Of a stretch of 64,000 nt of DNA, positions 31,637 to 40,858 are shown piece after piece (positions within the stretch are counted from its first letter, which is position 1; each line of letters begins with the position of its first letter). A program made the position numbers and the translations under genes. Origin of the DNA: Niastella koreensis GR20-10 (GTDB taxonomy: Bacteria > Bacteroidota > Bacteroidia > Chitinophagales > Chitinophagaceae). The notes below the pieces were generated by a model. It ran no database searches, was not told the DNA's origin, and worked only from the letters and a program-made list of their open reading frames with translations. The DNA lies in assembly GCF_000246855.1 (NCBI RefSeq), contig NC_016609.1, forward strand, positions 6,956,744 to 7,020,743. Direction: 5' to 3'.

Positions 31637-32952
31637 AAGACCTTCTTTATCGCAGCTGCCTTTAACAGGCACTCTTCATATTCCTTTTCGGGATCGCTGT
31701 AAAAGGTAATGGCAGAACCTGCCTGAAAGGAAAGATATTTATTAGCGGCATTATACATAATGCTCCTGATGACTACATTGAAGTCAAAATCGCCTTCGGG
31801 CGTAATATACCCTACCGCACCGGAGAAAATGCCACGGCGGGTTTGCTCGTATTGTTCAATCAGTTCCATTACCCGCTTTTTGGGCGCACCGGTCATGGAC
31901 CCCATGGGGAAGGTAGCTTTTATTGCATCGATAAAATGAATGTCGCTGCGCAGCTGTCCGCTAACGGTAGAGATCATCTGATGCACCTGCGGAAAACTGT
32001 AAATACCAAACAACTCATCAACCTGTACCGATGCTTCCTCACAGATCTTCGACAGGTCGTTACGCACCAGGTCAACGATCATCACGTTTTCTGAACGGTC
32101 TTTGGGACTGTTGTACAAATGTTCTTTATGTCTTACATCATCCCCCGCATCGTTGAGGTTGCGTTTTGACGTGCCTTTTATAGGTTGGGAATAAATACGA
32201 TCGCCTTCTTTTTTCAGGTAGCGCTCAGGGCTGGCGCATAATAAATATTGTTGCCCGGTTTTATAATACGCCGCAAAGGGATTGGGCGAGGTAGTGCTCA
32301 GGGAATTATAAACCTGCAACGGATCGATGGTCACATTTTCGGCAAAGAATTCCTGGCAAAAATTGATCTCATAACAATCGCCCCGCAGAATATGCTGCTG
32401 CAATTGCTGAATGGTGGTAATATAATCTGCCTGGGGTATACGGCTATTGATGGGCGTGGCCAACGGCCTACTGGGTTCACGTACCGGCTCAACCGAACAT
32501 ATTTCATGAAATACGCCTTCGTGCCGGTTGTCAAACGTGCCTATCAGCAATTCGCGTTCGCTTAATTGCAGTATAACATCAGGAATAAAAAAACACAGGT
32601 CGGGGAAACCGATGTGGTCGGTATTGTTACTGGCCAGGCCTTCCGTTTCGTTTTTAAGATCATAACTGAAATGCCCAAACAGCCAGTCGCCGTGTTGACC
32701 GTACAATTGCTTCAATTGTTCAAATGCAGTACCAGCCGCAGTTGCAAGGGTTTGCACCGCCCCTGCCGCAGCCATACATTCAAAACTATGATGCGGTAAA
32801 TTGTAATGCTGGTTGTCGAGAAAACAACAAATGTTGAACTGGTTCACCCAGCTCAACATTTGTAATTTGGTTCGCTGAAAATCAGCGACGGGAAATGATA
32901 TAAATTGTCTGCGCACTGTAGAAACAGGGTGAGCAGTAAAAGAAGTAACCAC
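31618..32952 (-). CDS. pabB: Aminodeoxychorismate synthase component I
   Basis: 444 residues of the chorismate-binding family. The motif QPIKGTSKR with a lysine (K259) marks it as PabB (4-amino-4-deoxychorismate for folate) rather than anthranilate synthase, which has PIAGT. ENVMIVDLVRNDLSKIC, FPMGSMTGAPKKR and GIFSGAVGYI are also present. The first possible start is a GTG at 32952 that overlaps the stop of the upstream acidic-protein gene (TAGTG); an ATG at MLSWVNQFN (about codon 32) is an alternative. PabA and PabC partners are not in the window. Confidence 0.9.
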   Translation of the reverse strand: MVTSFTAHPVSTVRRQFISFPVADFQRTKLQMLSWVNQFNICCFLDNQHYNLPHHSFECMAAAGAVQTLATAAGTAFEQLKQLYGQHGDWLFGHFSYDLKNETEGLASNNTDHIGFPDLCFFIPDVILQLSERELLIGTFDNRHEGVFHEICSVEPVREPSRPLATPINSRIPQADYITTIQQLQQHILRGDCYEINFCQEFFAENVTIDPLQVYNSLSTTSPNPFAAYYKTGQQYLLCASPERYLKKEGDRIYSQPIKGTSKRNLNDAGDDVRHKEHLYNSPKDRSENVMIVDLVRNDLSKICEEASVQVDELFGIYSFPQVHQMISTVSGQLRSDIHFIDAIKATFPMGSMTGAPKKRVMELIEQYEQTRRGIFSGAVGYITPEGDFDFNVVIRSIMYNAANKYLSFQAGSAITFYSDPEKEYEECLLKAAAIKKVLKGGSP

Positions 32953-33419
32953 TAAAAGTCCTCCTCGTCGTCGTCGAAGCCGCGATCGTTGAAGAGATCA
33001 AGGTCTTTGAACTCATCATCGATGCCCAGGTCGTCGTCGTCATCTCCTTTACCTTTTTTACCTGTGCTGCCGCTTCCACTGCCACTGCTGGCTTTCTTTC
33101 CTTTTGATTTGGGTAAATCAAATTCTTCGAAGTCGGGATCCCAGTCTTCATCTTCTTCAGGTTTGTCCCAATCATCCACTTCTTCATCGAGATCCGCATC
33201 GTCGTCATCTTCTTCACCCTCTTCATCAGATTTCTTAGAAGAAGCTTTACCGCCTTTCTTAGCGGCCTTCGGCGTGTCTAACTCTTCGTCTTCCAAGTCT
33301 TCATCATCCTCATCTTCTTCTTTCTTTGGTTTTGATGAGGCTTTTTTCGGAGTTTCCTTAGAAGACTTTGGTGCAGAGTCTCCGCCGGTCTTTTTTTCCT
33401 TGTCAGATTTTGCTGCCAT
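32952..33419 (-). CDS. Highly charged low-complexity protein
   Basis: 155 residues with almost no hydrophobic core: Lys/Ser/Pro-rich blocks alternate with runs of Asp and Glu (for example DEDDEDLEDEEL, EEGEEDDDDADLDEEVDDWD), ending in DDDEEDF. It is probably disordered. There is no signal peptide or membrane segment. Similar acidic proteins in other bacteria act as chaperone-like tails, nucleic-acid mimics or RNA polymerase delta-like factors, but nothing here picks one. Its stop overlaps a possible pabB GTG start by one base. Strong GAD/GAA codon use makes it clearly coding; the long Ser-rich frame on the other strand is its shadow. Confidence 0.75.
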   Translation of the reverse strand: MAAKSDKEKKTGGDSAPKSSKETPKKASSKPKKEEDEDDEDLEDEELDTPKAAKKGGKASSKKSDEEGEEDDDDADLDEEVDDWDKPEEDEDWDPDFEEFDLPKSKGKKASSGSGSGSTGKKGKGDDDDDLGIDDEFKDLDLFNDRGFDDDEEDF

Positions 33420-33513
33420 TGTCTGGTAAGATTGTGGTGTAAAATTTCAGCGAATTTCTTAATTCACCAATTTTTTTAGAATGTTTTTTGTCTCAAAAAA
33501 TCCGAAGTGAAAA

Positions 33514-34779
33514 CTACTGAATTTCTATCAATTGTTCACGTCCCGGACCATTGGAAATATAATTTATATTAACACCTAAATATGAATTAATAAACGATAC
33601 ATATTCTTTCATGGTGCCTGGCAGTTCACTGGCCGTTCTGAACTTGTCGGTAGCCACTTTCCAGCCTTTAAAGCTCTTCAGTTCAGGGGTAATTGATACC
33701 CTTGTCATTTGGAAAGGGATCTCCTTAGAACTCTTGCCATTAACACTGTAAGAGGTACACACTTTTAGCTCCTCAAAAGCGTCCAGCACGTCTGCTTTTG
33801 TCATAACCAGTTTAGTTACCCCATTCACCATACAGGCAAAATTCAGGGCTACCAGGTCAATCCAGCCACAACGTCTGGGGCGACCTGTAGTTGCGCCAAA
33901 TTCGTTACCGATACGGCGCAGTTCTTCACCAGTTTCATCATGTAATTCTGTTGGGAAAGGCCCGCTGCCCACGCGCGTACAATAAGCTTTAGTTACGCCT
34001 ATTACGTCTTTAATCTTTTGGGGCGCCACACCTAAACCGGTACATACACCGGCCGAAATAGTGTTTGATGAAGTTACAAAAGGAAACGTTCCAAAATCAA
34101 CATCGAGCATACTTCCTTGTGCACCTTCGGCTAAAACTTTTTTGCCCTGGCTGATCTTGTCATTGATGAAGTATTCACCGTTAACTATCTTGAATTCTTT
34201 CATAAATTCAAGCGCTTCGAAGAATTCCTCTTCCCAGGCCGTAATATCCTCATGGAAATTAAGGCTATCGAGCATCTTCTGGTGCTTCAGGCGAAGCCGG
34301 ATATATTGAGTGGTGAAACTTTTATCTAGCAGATCGCCTACGCGCAAACCGTTACGTCCGGTTTTGTCCATGTAAGCGGGGCCAATCCCTTTCAGGGTAG
34401 AACCGATCTTATCATTTCCTTTCGATAACTCAGACGCTTTATCCAATGCACGGTGCGTTGGCAATATCAAATGCGTTCTTTCAGCAATAAACAAATTTTT
34501 CCGGTAGTCAATACCAAACGCTTTTACGGTTTCGCATTCCCTTTTTAAAGTAACCGGATCCAATACAACCCCGTTACCAATCAGGTTAACTGTATTCTCA
34601 TGAAAAATACCGGAAGGAATTTGATGGAGAACAACTTTCTTTTCGTTTACATATAACGTATGGCCTGCATTGGGACCTCCCTGAAAGCGGGCAATAACAT
34701 CATAATTGGGAGCAAAATAGTCCACGATCTTGCCTTTGCCTTCATCGCCCCATTGAAGACCTAATAAAACATCAACCAT
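33514..34779 (-). CDS. purA: Adenylosuccinate synthetase
   Basis: 421 residues. Joins IMP and aspartate using GTP, the first step from IMP to AMP. The start MVDVLLGLQWGDEGKGKIVD holds the glycine-rich GTP loop and catalytic Asp; GGPNAGHT carries the catalytic His. GNGVVLDP, EGAQGSMLDVDFGTFPFVTSS and TTGRPRRCGWID follow as in the family. Complete and normal length. It lies between the acidic-protein gene and spoT on the minus strand, separated from spoT by an inverted octamer array. Confidence 0.97.
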   Translation of the reverse strand: MVDVLLGLQWGDEGKGKIVDYFAPNYDVIARFQGGPNAGHTLYVNEKKVVLHQIPSGIFHENTVNLIGNGVVLDPVTLKRECETVKAFGIDYRKNLFIAERTHLILPTHRALDKASELSKGNDKIGSTLKGIGPAYMDKTGRNGLRVGDLLDKSFTTQYIRLRLKHQKMLDSLNFHEDITAWEEEFFEALEFMKEFKIVNGEYFINDKISQGKKVLAEGAQGSMLDVDFGTFPFVTSSNTISAGVCTGLGVAPQKIKDVIGVTKAYCTRVGSGPFPTELHDETGEELRRIGNEFGATTGRPRRCGWIDLVALNFACMVNGVTKLVMTKADVLDAFEELKVCTSYSVNGKSSKEIPFQMTRVSITPELKSFKGWKVATDKFRTASELPGTMKEYVSFINSYLGVNINYISNGPGREQLIEIQ

Positions 34780-34838
34780 TATTAAATATTTGAATAATTT
34801 GTAGCAAACGGGGGCAAAAATAGGTTAAAAACACTAAG

Positions 34839-34957
34839 TGATTTTGAGATTTTGCGATTTCGTGATTTCGGAATTACAAAATAAGGACCAAGATTTAGAA
34901 ATTTTTAAATTTCAGCGATATAAATCTCAAAATCTTTAAATCCCCCAAATCCGAAAT
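34839..34957. repeat. Head-to-head octamer arrays (GATTTTG / AAATC type)
   Basis: Left: TGATTTTG, AGATTTTG, CGATTTCG, TGATTTCG (34839-34870). Right, inverted: AAATCTCA, AAATCTTT, AAATCCCC, CAAATCCG (34922-34953). It lies between spoT (stop at 34960) and purA and ends just short of the spoT stop codon. Confidence 0.85.
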
Positions 34958-34959
34958 GG

Positions 34960-37188
34960 CTATTGCTGTTCTGTATCGTACCTGTCAACTGTTTCAATAC
35001 CAGGCAGTTTCTTCAGGCTATTTACCAAATCATCCAGTTCTTCTTTATCGTGCACATACACCCTGATGTTCCCATGGAACAAACCTTCCCGGGCCTCAAT
35101 AGTCATGGCGTTGATATTGATCTTCATTTCGCCTGATATTAAATTGGTGATCTTGTGAATGACACCCACATCATCCAGCCCTACTATTTTTAAACCCGTA
35201 AGGAATGAGATCTCTTTATTTTTTGCCCATTTTGTTTTTACAACCCGGTGTCCGTAATTGGCCAGCAAACGGGCCGCATTGGGACAATTGGTGCGGTGAA
35301 TGGTCAACCCCTTGCCGGTACTTACAAACCCAAACACGTCGTCGCCAGGAATAGGCTTACAACAGTTAGCCAGGGTATACATGATCTTGTCGCTGCTTTC
35401 GCCAAAGATGATGAGCTCTGCATCTTTTTTGGGCATCGCCTGTATATGATCGGGCTTTACTTCTGGACGAATAGGCTTGGGCGGCTCCAGCTTATCGCCC
35501 AGTACATGAAACTCGCTCAGCTCCTTCAGGTCAATTGACTTTACAGAGATCTGGTAATACAGATCGAGCGGTGAAGGCAACTTGTAAAAAGTAGCCAGGA
35601 TATCTACATTATGCTGATTGAAGGCCGCGCCCATATTCTCCAGTTTGCGCTGCAACACATATTTGCCCTCATCGGCCACCTTTCTTTTTTCATCCTTTAA
35701 AGCATCTTTGATCTTGCTCTTTGCCTTGGCAGTAACCACAATATTCAGCCAGTCTTCATTTGGCTTTTGTTTGCTGGAGGTAATGATCTCTACCTGGTCG
35801 CCGCTGCGCAGCTTATGACTAAGAGGAACCAGCTTGTGGTTTATTTTGGCGCCAATACATTGCGAGCCCACCACACTGTGGATGGCAAAGGCAAAGTCAA
35901 GCGCCGTACTGTCAACCGGCAGCATTTTTACATCGCCCTTGGGCGTGTACACATATATTTCCTCAGCCAGGAAGCTGGTTTTGAAATCGTGTAAGAAATC
36001 AATGGAGTCGCTGTCCTGGTTATTGAGCACTTCGCGTATTTGCTGGAACCATTTATCGAAGCGGTTCTCATCGGCTGTACCTTCTTTATATTTCCAGTGC
36101 GCAGCTAATCCTTTCTCGGCAATCTCGTTCATGCGCCGCGTGCGTACCTGAATTTCTACCCATTTTCCCTGTGGGCCCATCACGGTGGTGTGCAGCGCTT
36201 CGTACCCGTTCGATTTGGGATTGCTCAGCCAGTCGCGCAGGCGCTCAGGACTGGGTGTATATTCATCGGTGATTACAGAATAAACTTTCCAGCAACCTTC
36301 TTTTTCCTGTTCCAGGGGAATATCCAGGATAACCCGGATGGCAAACAGATCGTATACTTCCTCAAAAGCCACCCCTTTCTTTTTCATCTTGTTCCAGATG
36401 GAGTGAATGCTTTTTGGCCGGCCGTATATTTCAAACTGATAACCGGTTTTATCCAGCTTTTCCTTGATAGGCTTTATAAATTCATTGATATACCGCGACC
36501 GTTCCCGTTTGGTTTCTGCCAGTTTACGGGCAATTTCTTTATAGGCTTCCGGCTCCAGGTACTTCATGGCCAGGTCTTCCAGCTCGGTCTTAATATTATA
36601 TAAGCCCATGCGGTGCGAAAGCGGCGCATATACATACACTGTTTCAGAAGCTATCTTTAATTGCTTTTCCCGCTTCATACTGTCGAGCGTACGCATGTTA
36701 TGCAGGCGATCGGCCAGTTTAATAAGAATAACGCGGGGATCGTCGGTGAGGGTAAGTAAGATCTTTTTAAAATTCTCTGCCTGCGCCGAGGCATTGACGT
36801 CAATAATATTGGAGATCTTCGTCAATCCATCCACAATGCGGGCTATTTCAGTTCCGAATTCCCGTTCAATATCTTCCAGGGTTACATCGGTATCTTCAAC
36901 GGTATCGTGTAGCAGCGAACATATAGTAGAACGTACACCCAGGCCAATCTCCTCAATGCCTATGCGGGCAACGGCCAGGGGATGTAGAATATAGGGTTCA
37001 CCACTTTTCCGGCGCATGGTTTTATGCGCTTCGGCGGCCATTTCAAATGCGCGGCGCAGTAATTCTTTATCACCCGGTTTTAATTTGGGTTTTAAAACGC
37101 GTAACAGAGCCCGGTATTCACGGAGTATTAGCTTTTTTTCCTGCTCTTCATTCAAATTATATTTCGGTATCACAGCAACAGAATCCAT
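34960..37188 (-). CDS. spoT: Bifunctional (p)ppGpp synthetase/hydrolase, RelA/SpoT family
   Basis: 742 residues, the long RSH form. The N-terminal HD hydrolase domain has HDTVEDTDV and KLADRLHNMRTL intact. The synthetase domain (about 255-365) includes GRPKSIHSIWNKMKKKG and YDLFAIRVI, then the TGS domain (VYTPKGDVKMLPVDSTALDFAFAIH) and a C-terminal ACT domain (about 665-742). Both activities therefore look functional, and it may set the stringent-response level. A divergent promoter for tRNA-Leu lies about 30 bp upstream of its start. Confidence 0.96.
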   Translation of the reverse strand: MDSVAVIPKYNLNEEQEKKLILREYRALLRVLKPKLKPGDKELLRRAFEMAAEAHKTMRRKSGEPYILHPLAVARIGIEEIGLGVRSTICSLLHDTVEDTDVTLEDIEREFGTEIARIVDGLTKISNIIDVNASAQAENFKKILLTLTDDPRVILIKLADRLHNMRTLDSMKREKQLKIASETVYVYAPLSHRMGLYNIKTELEDLAMKYLEPEAYKEIARKLAETKRERSRYINEFIKPIKEKLDKTGYQFEIYGRPKSIHSIWNKMKKKGVAFEEVYDLFAIRVILDIPLEQEKEGCWKVYSVITDEYTPSPERLRDWLSNPKSNGYEALHTTVMGPQGKWVEIQVRTRRMNEIAEKGLAAHWKYKEGTADENRFDKWFQQIREVLNNQDSDSIDFLHDFKTSFLAEEIYVYTPKGDVKMLPVDSTALDFAFAIHSVVGSQCIGAKINHKLVPLSHKLRSGDQVEIITSSKQKPNEDWLNIVVTAKAKSKIKDALKDEKRKVADEGKYVLQRKLENMGAAFNQHNVDILATFYKLPSPLDLYYQISVKSIDLKELSEFHVLGDKLEPPKPIRPEVKPDHIQAMPKKDAELIIFGESSDKIMYTLANCCKPIPGDDVFGFVSTGKGLTIHRTNCPNAARLLANYGHRVVKTKWAKNKEISFLTGLKIVGLDDVGVIHKITNLISGEMKININAMTIEAREGLFHGNIRVYVHDKEELDDLVNSLKKLPGIETVDRYDTEQQ

Positions 37189-37215
37189 AGTTAACGAATT
37201 TACGTAAAAATGCCC

Positions 37216-37223
37216 TATGTTTG
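37216..37223 (+). promoter_or_regulatory. Promoter for tRNA-Leu
   Basis: TATGTTTG matches TAnnTTTG, 53 bp before the mature tRNA 5' end. No other gene lies between. Confidence 0.5.
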
Positions 37224-37275
37224 CAACCCCAAAACAGTTCGGGGTTCAAAACAAAGAACTAACAAACGTTTAAGA

Positions 37276-37357
37276 GCGCATGTGGTGAAATTGGTAGACA
37301 CGTCAGACTTAGGATCTGATGCCGCGAGGTATGGGGGTTCGAGTCCCTCCATGCGCA
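37276..37357 (+). tRNA. tRNA-Leu (anticodon TAG)
   Basis: 82 nt. The 7-bp acceptor stem GCGCATG/CATGCGC with discriminator A, TGG-containing D-loop, anticodon stem TCAGA/TCTGA with loop CTTAGGA (anticodon TAG at 37310-37312), a long variable arm and T-arm GGGTTCGAGTCCC are all present. CCA is not encoded. The long variable arm fits a class II tRNA. It decodes CUA and other CUN codons. Confidence 0.97.
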
Positions 37358-37364
37358 CTCCGCT

Positions 37365-37397
37365 AAAAGCGTCCCGATAAATGGGGACGCTTTTTTA
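37365..37397 (+). terminator. Rho-independent terminator after tRNA-Leu
   Basis: AAAAGCGTCCC pairs with GGGGACGCTTTT, followed by TT. Confidence 0.85.
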
Positions 37398-37493
37398 TTA
37401 AATTCAATTAATTTATATCTTTTTAAAGGCATAAGGGAAAATAAAGGACAGGCTGTTTTTACTACAAAACCTTTATCAGTAAACTTTGTTTTC

Positions 37494-38129
37494 ATGAAAA
37501 AGCTCTTAACCATTACTACGCTTTTCTTTCCCGCGCTTTTATTTGCCCAGCAAAAGACCGGCGGTTTTATTAAAGAACATCTTTTTGTAAAAGCTTCTCC
37601 AACCCTGTTTATTCCGGTACATGGTAACCTTACCCCCGCCGCATTGGGAACAATAGGCCTTAAATACAACAAATATATAGCCCTGGGTATCAGTGGCGGC
37701 TATTTTACTTATAACCAGGAAACAAAAACGGTTATACCATGGGGGGCAGAACTTACTGTCACCAATTTTAAAGCCCAAAAGATAGCCCCCATCTTAACAG
37801 TTCAGTTATTCAGACCTGCTAATTATGAAAAAACAGAGGCTGCCAATTGGCAAACTCCTTACACAAATTCTGTCGGTGGCATTTCTTATGAAGATCATAA
37901 TGAGAACGTTCATACCACCGGAAAATCCCTGTTTTCTGTGGCAGCAGGCGCATTAATTCCTATATGTAGCCATAAACTGGCGTTCACTGCAGGCTTTTCG
38001 CAGCTTACGTTTAAAAAGGATATTTTCAAGGGCTGGTATAACCCCTCTTTGGGCCGTGGCGTAAAAGACTCGCAAGTAACTTTTCAGAATATTCTCATGG
38101 CTAACATAAGCCTGTCGTTTATTTTTTAG
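37494..38129 (+). CDS. Putative outer-membrane beta-barrel protein
   Basis: 211 residues with a signal peptide (MKKLLTITTLFFPALLFAQQ). The mature part alternates short hydrophobic strands (FVKASPTLFIPVHG, ALGISGGYFTYN, FSVAAGALIPI) and ends in LSFIF, a terminal Phe typical of outer-membrane barrels. I do not recognise a family. It stands alone between tRNA-Leu and the stress-protein gene. Confidence 0.7.
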   Translation: MKKLLTITTLFFPALLFAQQKTGGFIKEHLFVKASPTLFIPVHGNLTPAALGTIGLKYNKYIALGISGGYFTYNQETKTVIPWGAELTVTNFKAQKIAPILTVQLFRPANYEKTEAANWQTPYTNSVGGISYEDHNENVHTTGKSLFSVAAGALIPICSHKLAFTAGFSQLTFKKDIFKGWYNPSLGRGVKDSQVTFQNILMANISLSFIF

Positions 38130-38239
38130 CAGCTGTCAGCCGAAAGCGGAGAGGTGACAAAAGTCATTTGTAGTACAGGTTTTTATCATCCGGAGCATTG
38201 GGAAACTTGCTAACTTTATACAGCCTTAATACTTTGTGT

Positions 38240-39061
38240 ATGAATACCATCCTTTTAGCGGTGGATTTTTCGCCCGCATCCCGCAATGCAGCTGTATTTG
38301 CAGCAGAATTGGCAAAATTGTTACATACCCGGTTACTCCTCTTCCATGCCTACATGCTCCCCACTCCTATTAGTGAGGTGCCCTATGCCATGGTTACGGT
38401 TGATAACCTGCAAAAAGAAAACGAGGACCAAATAAAAAAGGAAGCAGACTGGATCCATGACAACTACGGACTGGAGGTTGAATGGCTGGTGCGCATTGGC
38501 ATTGCCTCCGACGAAATAAAAACCCTCACCAAAGAAAAAGAAATAGGGCTTATTGTAATGGGCATGAAGGGCGCCGGCGGTCTTGACAAGATCATTGGCA
38601 GTACCACCACAAATGTTTCCCGGAAAGTAAAAACACCCGTACTGGTGGTGCCCCACAATGCCAGCTATAGCCCGGTAAAACATATTACATATGCCAGCGA
38701 TTTCACCTATAAAACCAGCACCCGGCTGTTTAACCCGCTGCTGGAACTGACCCGCGCCTTTGGGGCTAAAACACATATCTTATTTGTACGGCAAAATCAT
38801 GGCGGTAAATCCGACCAGGAGCTAACCGGCCGGAAAAGCAGTGAAATTATTTTTGAGGGCGTTGACCATGAATATGTTATTATCGAGGAACCCGCTGTAA
38901 ATCAGGCAATTAGCAAATATTTACAACAACATTCCAGCGAAATGCTGGTGATGGTAGCCCATAAACATACCTTCCTGGAAAGGGTTTTTTCTAAAAATCA
39001 CACCACCGCAATGGCCTACGAAACCCATGTTCCCCTGCTAATTTTGCAGGATAAAGATTAA
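38240..39061 (+). CDS. Universal stress protein, tandem UspA domains
   Basis: 273 residues from ATG 38240 (MNTILLAVDFSPASRNAAVF). Two Usp domains are fused. The first carries the ATP-binding pattern VMGMKGAGGLDKIIGSTT near residues 112-130 and ends in TPVLVVP; the second (about 145-273) ends in THVPLLILQ and lacks the full glycine motif. Family members are cytoplasmic and respond to stress or energy status. The frame extends 42 bp upstream, but the chosen ATG gives the family's usual start. Confidence 0.9.
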   Translation: MNTILLAVDFSPASRNAAVFAAELAKLLHTRLLLFHAYMLPTPISEVPYAMVTVDNLQKENEDQIKKEADWIHDNYGLEVEWLVRIGIASDEIKTLTKEKEIGLIVMGMKGAGGLDKIIGSTTTNVSRKVKTPVLVVPHNASYSPVKHITYASDFTYKTSTRLFNPLLELTRAFGAKTHILFVRQNHGGKSDQELTGRKSSEIIFEGVDHEYVIIEEPAVNQAISKYLQQHSSEMLVMVAHKHTFLERVFSKNHTTAMAYETHVPLLILQDKD

Positions 39062-39085
39062 CGGGCAATATCCGCCCCTATTCGT

Positions 39086-39117
39086 TTTGACCGATTTCAC
39101 CGTTTGCCTTACCTTTG
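39086..39117 (+). promoter_or_regulatory. Full Bacteroidota promoter for tig
   Basis: -33 TTTG (39086-39089), a 20-bp spacer and -7 TACCTTTG (39110-39117). This is the best match to the consensus in the window. Confidence 0.7.
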
Positions 39118-39139
39118 CAACCCAATTTAAAAAAAGACT

Positions 39140-40519
39140 ATGGCAACAGTTACCAGAGAGAATATCGGACTGCTTAATGATAAGATTACCATTAAAGTAG
39201 CCGGTGCAGATTATCTGCCTTCTTTTGAAAAAGCACTCAAAAATTATAGCAAACAAGCCAATATACCTGGTTTCCGGAAAGGCATGGTACCCACTGGCAT
39301 GATTAAAAAAATGCATGGCCAGTCAGTATTTGCTGATGAGGTTATCAGAACTGTAGAGAAACAACTCGGCGATTACATGCAAAGCGAAAAGCTGGAGATC
39401 TTCGCCCAGCCTTTACCACTTGCTACCGAAACTGCTCCAAAATTAGACATGAACAACCCCACCGAGTATGTGTTTGATTTTGAAGTAGGGTTGAAACCTG
39501 CGTTCAGCGTGGCCGACCTGTCTAAAGAAAAAATGACCCGCAATAAAGTAACGGTAACTGATGAGATGATCAATGAAGAAGTGAACCGCTTACAGGTGCG
39601 TCATGGCAAACTGGCTGACCGCGATGCAGTTTCTGAAGATGACAACGTACTGAACGTAACCTTCACTGAAACAGATGCCAACGGTAATGTAATTGAAGGT
39701 GGTATTGTTAAAGACAATTCTTTCCTGTTAAAATACTTTGCTGAGCCTGTACGCAGCACCCTTACCGGTAAGAAAAAAGACGACGTGTTCAACATTCAGT
39801 TAAACAAAGCCTTCGACGAAAAAGAAAGAGAATGGGTACTGAGCGATCTCGGCCTCGACAAACACGACGAAGCTGCTGCTGCAAAATTCTTCAACGTAAC
39901 CATCACCAAAGTTGGTCTGGTTGAAAAAGCAGAACTGAACGAAGAAACTTTCAAAGCCATCTATCCCAAAAAAGACATCAAGACTGAGGCTGAATTCCGC
40001 AATGAAATAAAAGAGGAAATTCAGAGCTACTGGGATAAACAAACAAAGAATCATTTACAGCACGAGATTTACCACGTGTTGGTTGACCATACCAAGATCG
40101 AGTTCCCTGAATCATTCCTGAAACGCTGGATGCAAACCGGTGGCGAACAACCTAAAACCCAGGAAGAAGTGGAACATGAATTCCCTACATTCGTAAATCA
40201 GCTGAAATGGACCCTGATCACCGATCAACTGGTGCAGGAGAACAACATCGAAGTTAAGAACGAAGACATCGAAGCTTTTGCAAAACAACAGTTATTCGGT
40301 TATATGGGCATGAACATGCAGGACGAAGAGCAACCCTGGATTGCTGAATACATCACCCGCATGATGAAAGACCGTAAGTTCGTTGAAGATGCTTACCACC
40401 GTATTCAAACCGAGAAAGTGTTTGACCTGGTTGAAACAAAAGTAAACGCTATTGAAAAGCCGGTAACTGTAGAAGAGTTCACTAAAGAAGCAGAGAAACA
40501 TCAGCATCACCAGCATTAG
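39140..40519 (+). CDS. tig: Trigger factor
   Basis: 459 residues. Ribosome-bound chaperone that meets nascent chains. The N-terminal ribosome-binding region contains the signature NIPGFRKGMVP (about residues 46-56), followed by a peptidyl-prolyl isomerase-like middle domain and a long helical C-terminal substrate domain. The end is His-rich (HQHHQH). The PPIase part is divergent, as is usual in Bacteroidota. It has its own promoter and terminator and is not next to clpP/clpX here. Confidence 0.92.
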   Translation: MATVTRENIGLLNDKITIKVAGADYLPSFEKALKNYSKQANIPGFRKGMVPTGMIKKMHGQSVFADEVIRTVEKQLGDYMQSEKLEIFAQPLPLATETAPKLDMNNPTEYVFDFEVGLKPAFSVADLSKEKMTRNKVTVTDEMINEEVNRLQVRHGKLADRDAVSEDDNVLNVTFTETDANGNVIEGGIVKDNSFLLKYFAEPVRSTLTGKKKDDVFNIQLNKAFDEKEREWVLSDLGLDKHDEAAAAKFFNVTITKVGLVEKAELNEETFKAIYPKKDIKTEAEFRNEIKEEIQSYWDKQTKNHLQHEIYHVLVDHTKIEFPESFLKRWMQTGGEQPKTQEEVEHEFPTFVNQLKWTLITDQLVQENNIEVKNEDIEAFAKQQLFGYMGMNMQDEEQPWIAEYITRMMKDRKFVEDAYHRIQTEKVFDLVETKVNAIEKPVTVEEFTKEAEKHQHHQH

Positions 40520-40542
40520 TAGATTGGAATTTTTTAAAAATA

Positions 40543-40573
40543 AAAAAGCCTGGAATTTGATTCCGGGCTTTTT
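40543..40573 (+). terminator. Rho-independent terminator after tig
   Basis: AAAAAGCCTGGAA pairs with TTCCGGGCTTTTT (one G-T), with T-rich tail. Confidence 0.85.
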
Positions 40574-40589
40574 GTTTATTCAGAGTCAA

Positions 40590-40858
40590 GGCAGAGGGCA
40601 GTAGGCAGTGGGAATACAGCTGCAAGCTACAAGCCACAAACTGCAGGCAGAAAGCCGAAATCCGCCGGCTGGCGGATGAAAGCAAATACACTTCCGGATT
40701 TTGGCTGTAGCCTTTAACCTTTTTAGCTTTTACCAGTATCTTGTATTCCCCTTTATCAACTATATCAACTTCGTCAACCCTATCAACCTCCTACTTCTTA
40801 CCTCAAATTCTCACTTTAATCTCTTGTCAACGCGTTAACCTGTCAACCTGTTAACTCC
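40590..40858. repeat. Composite heptamer element with a central palindrome, then GTTAAC/TATCAAC words
   Basis: 40590-40662 reads as GGCAGnn, AAGCTAC, AAGCCAC, AAACTGC, AGGCAGA, AAGCCGA words. A palindrome TCCGCCGGCTGGCGGA follows near 40662, then inverted words TTTGGCT, GTAGCCT, TTAACCT, TTTTAGC. From about 40755 come TATCAAC and GTTAACC words up to the ArsR stop codon. No gene lies in this 330-bp gap. Confidence 0.75.

Noticed and set aside
32989-33429. Plus-strand Ser-rich protein opposite the acidic gene
   Set aside because: It is the antisense shadow of Asp/Glu codons; composition and codon pattern favour the minus strand.
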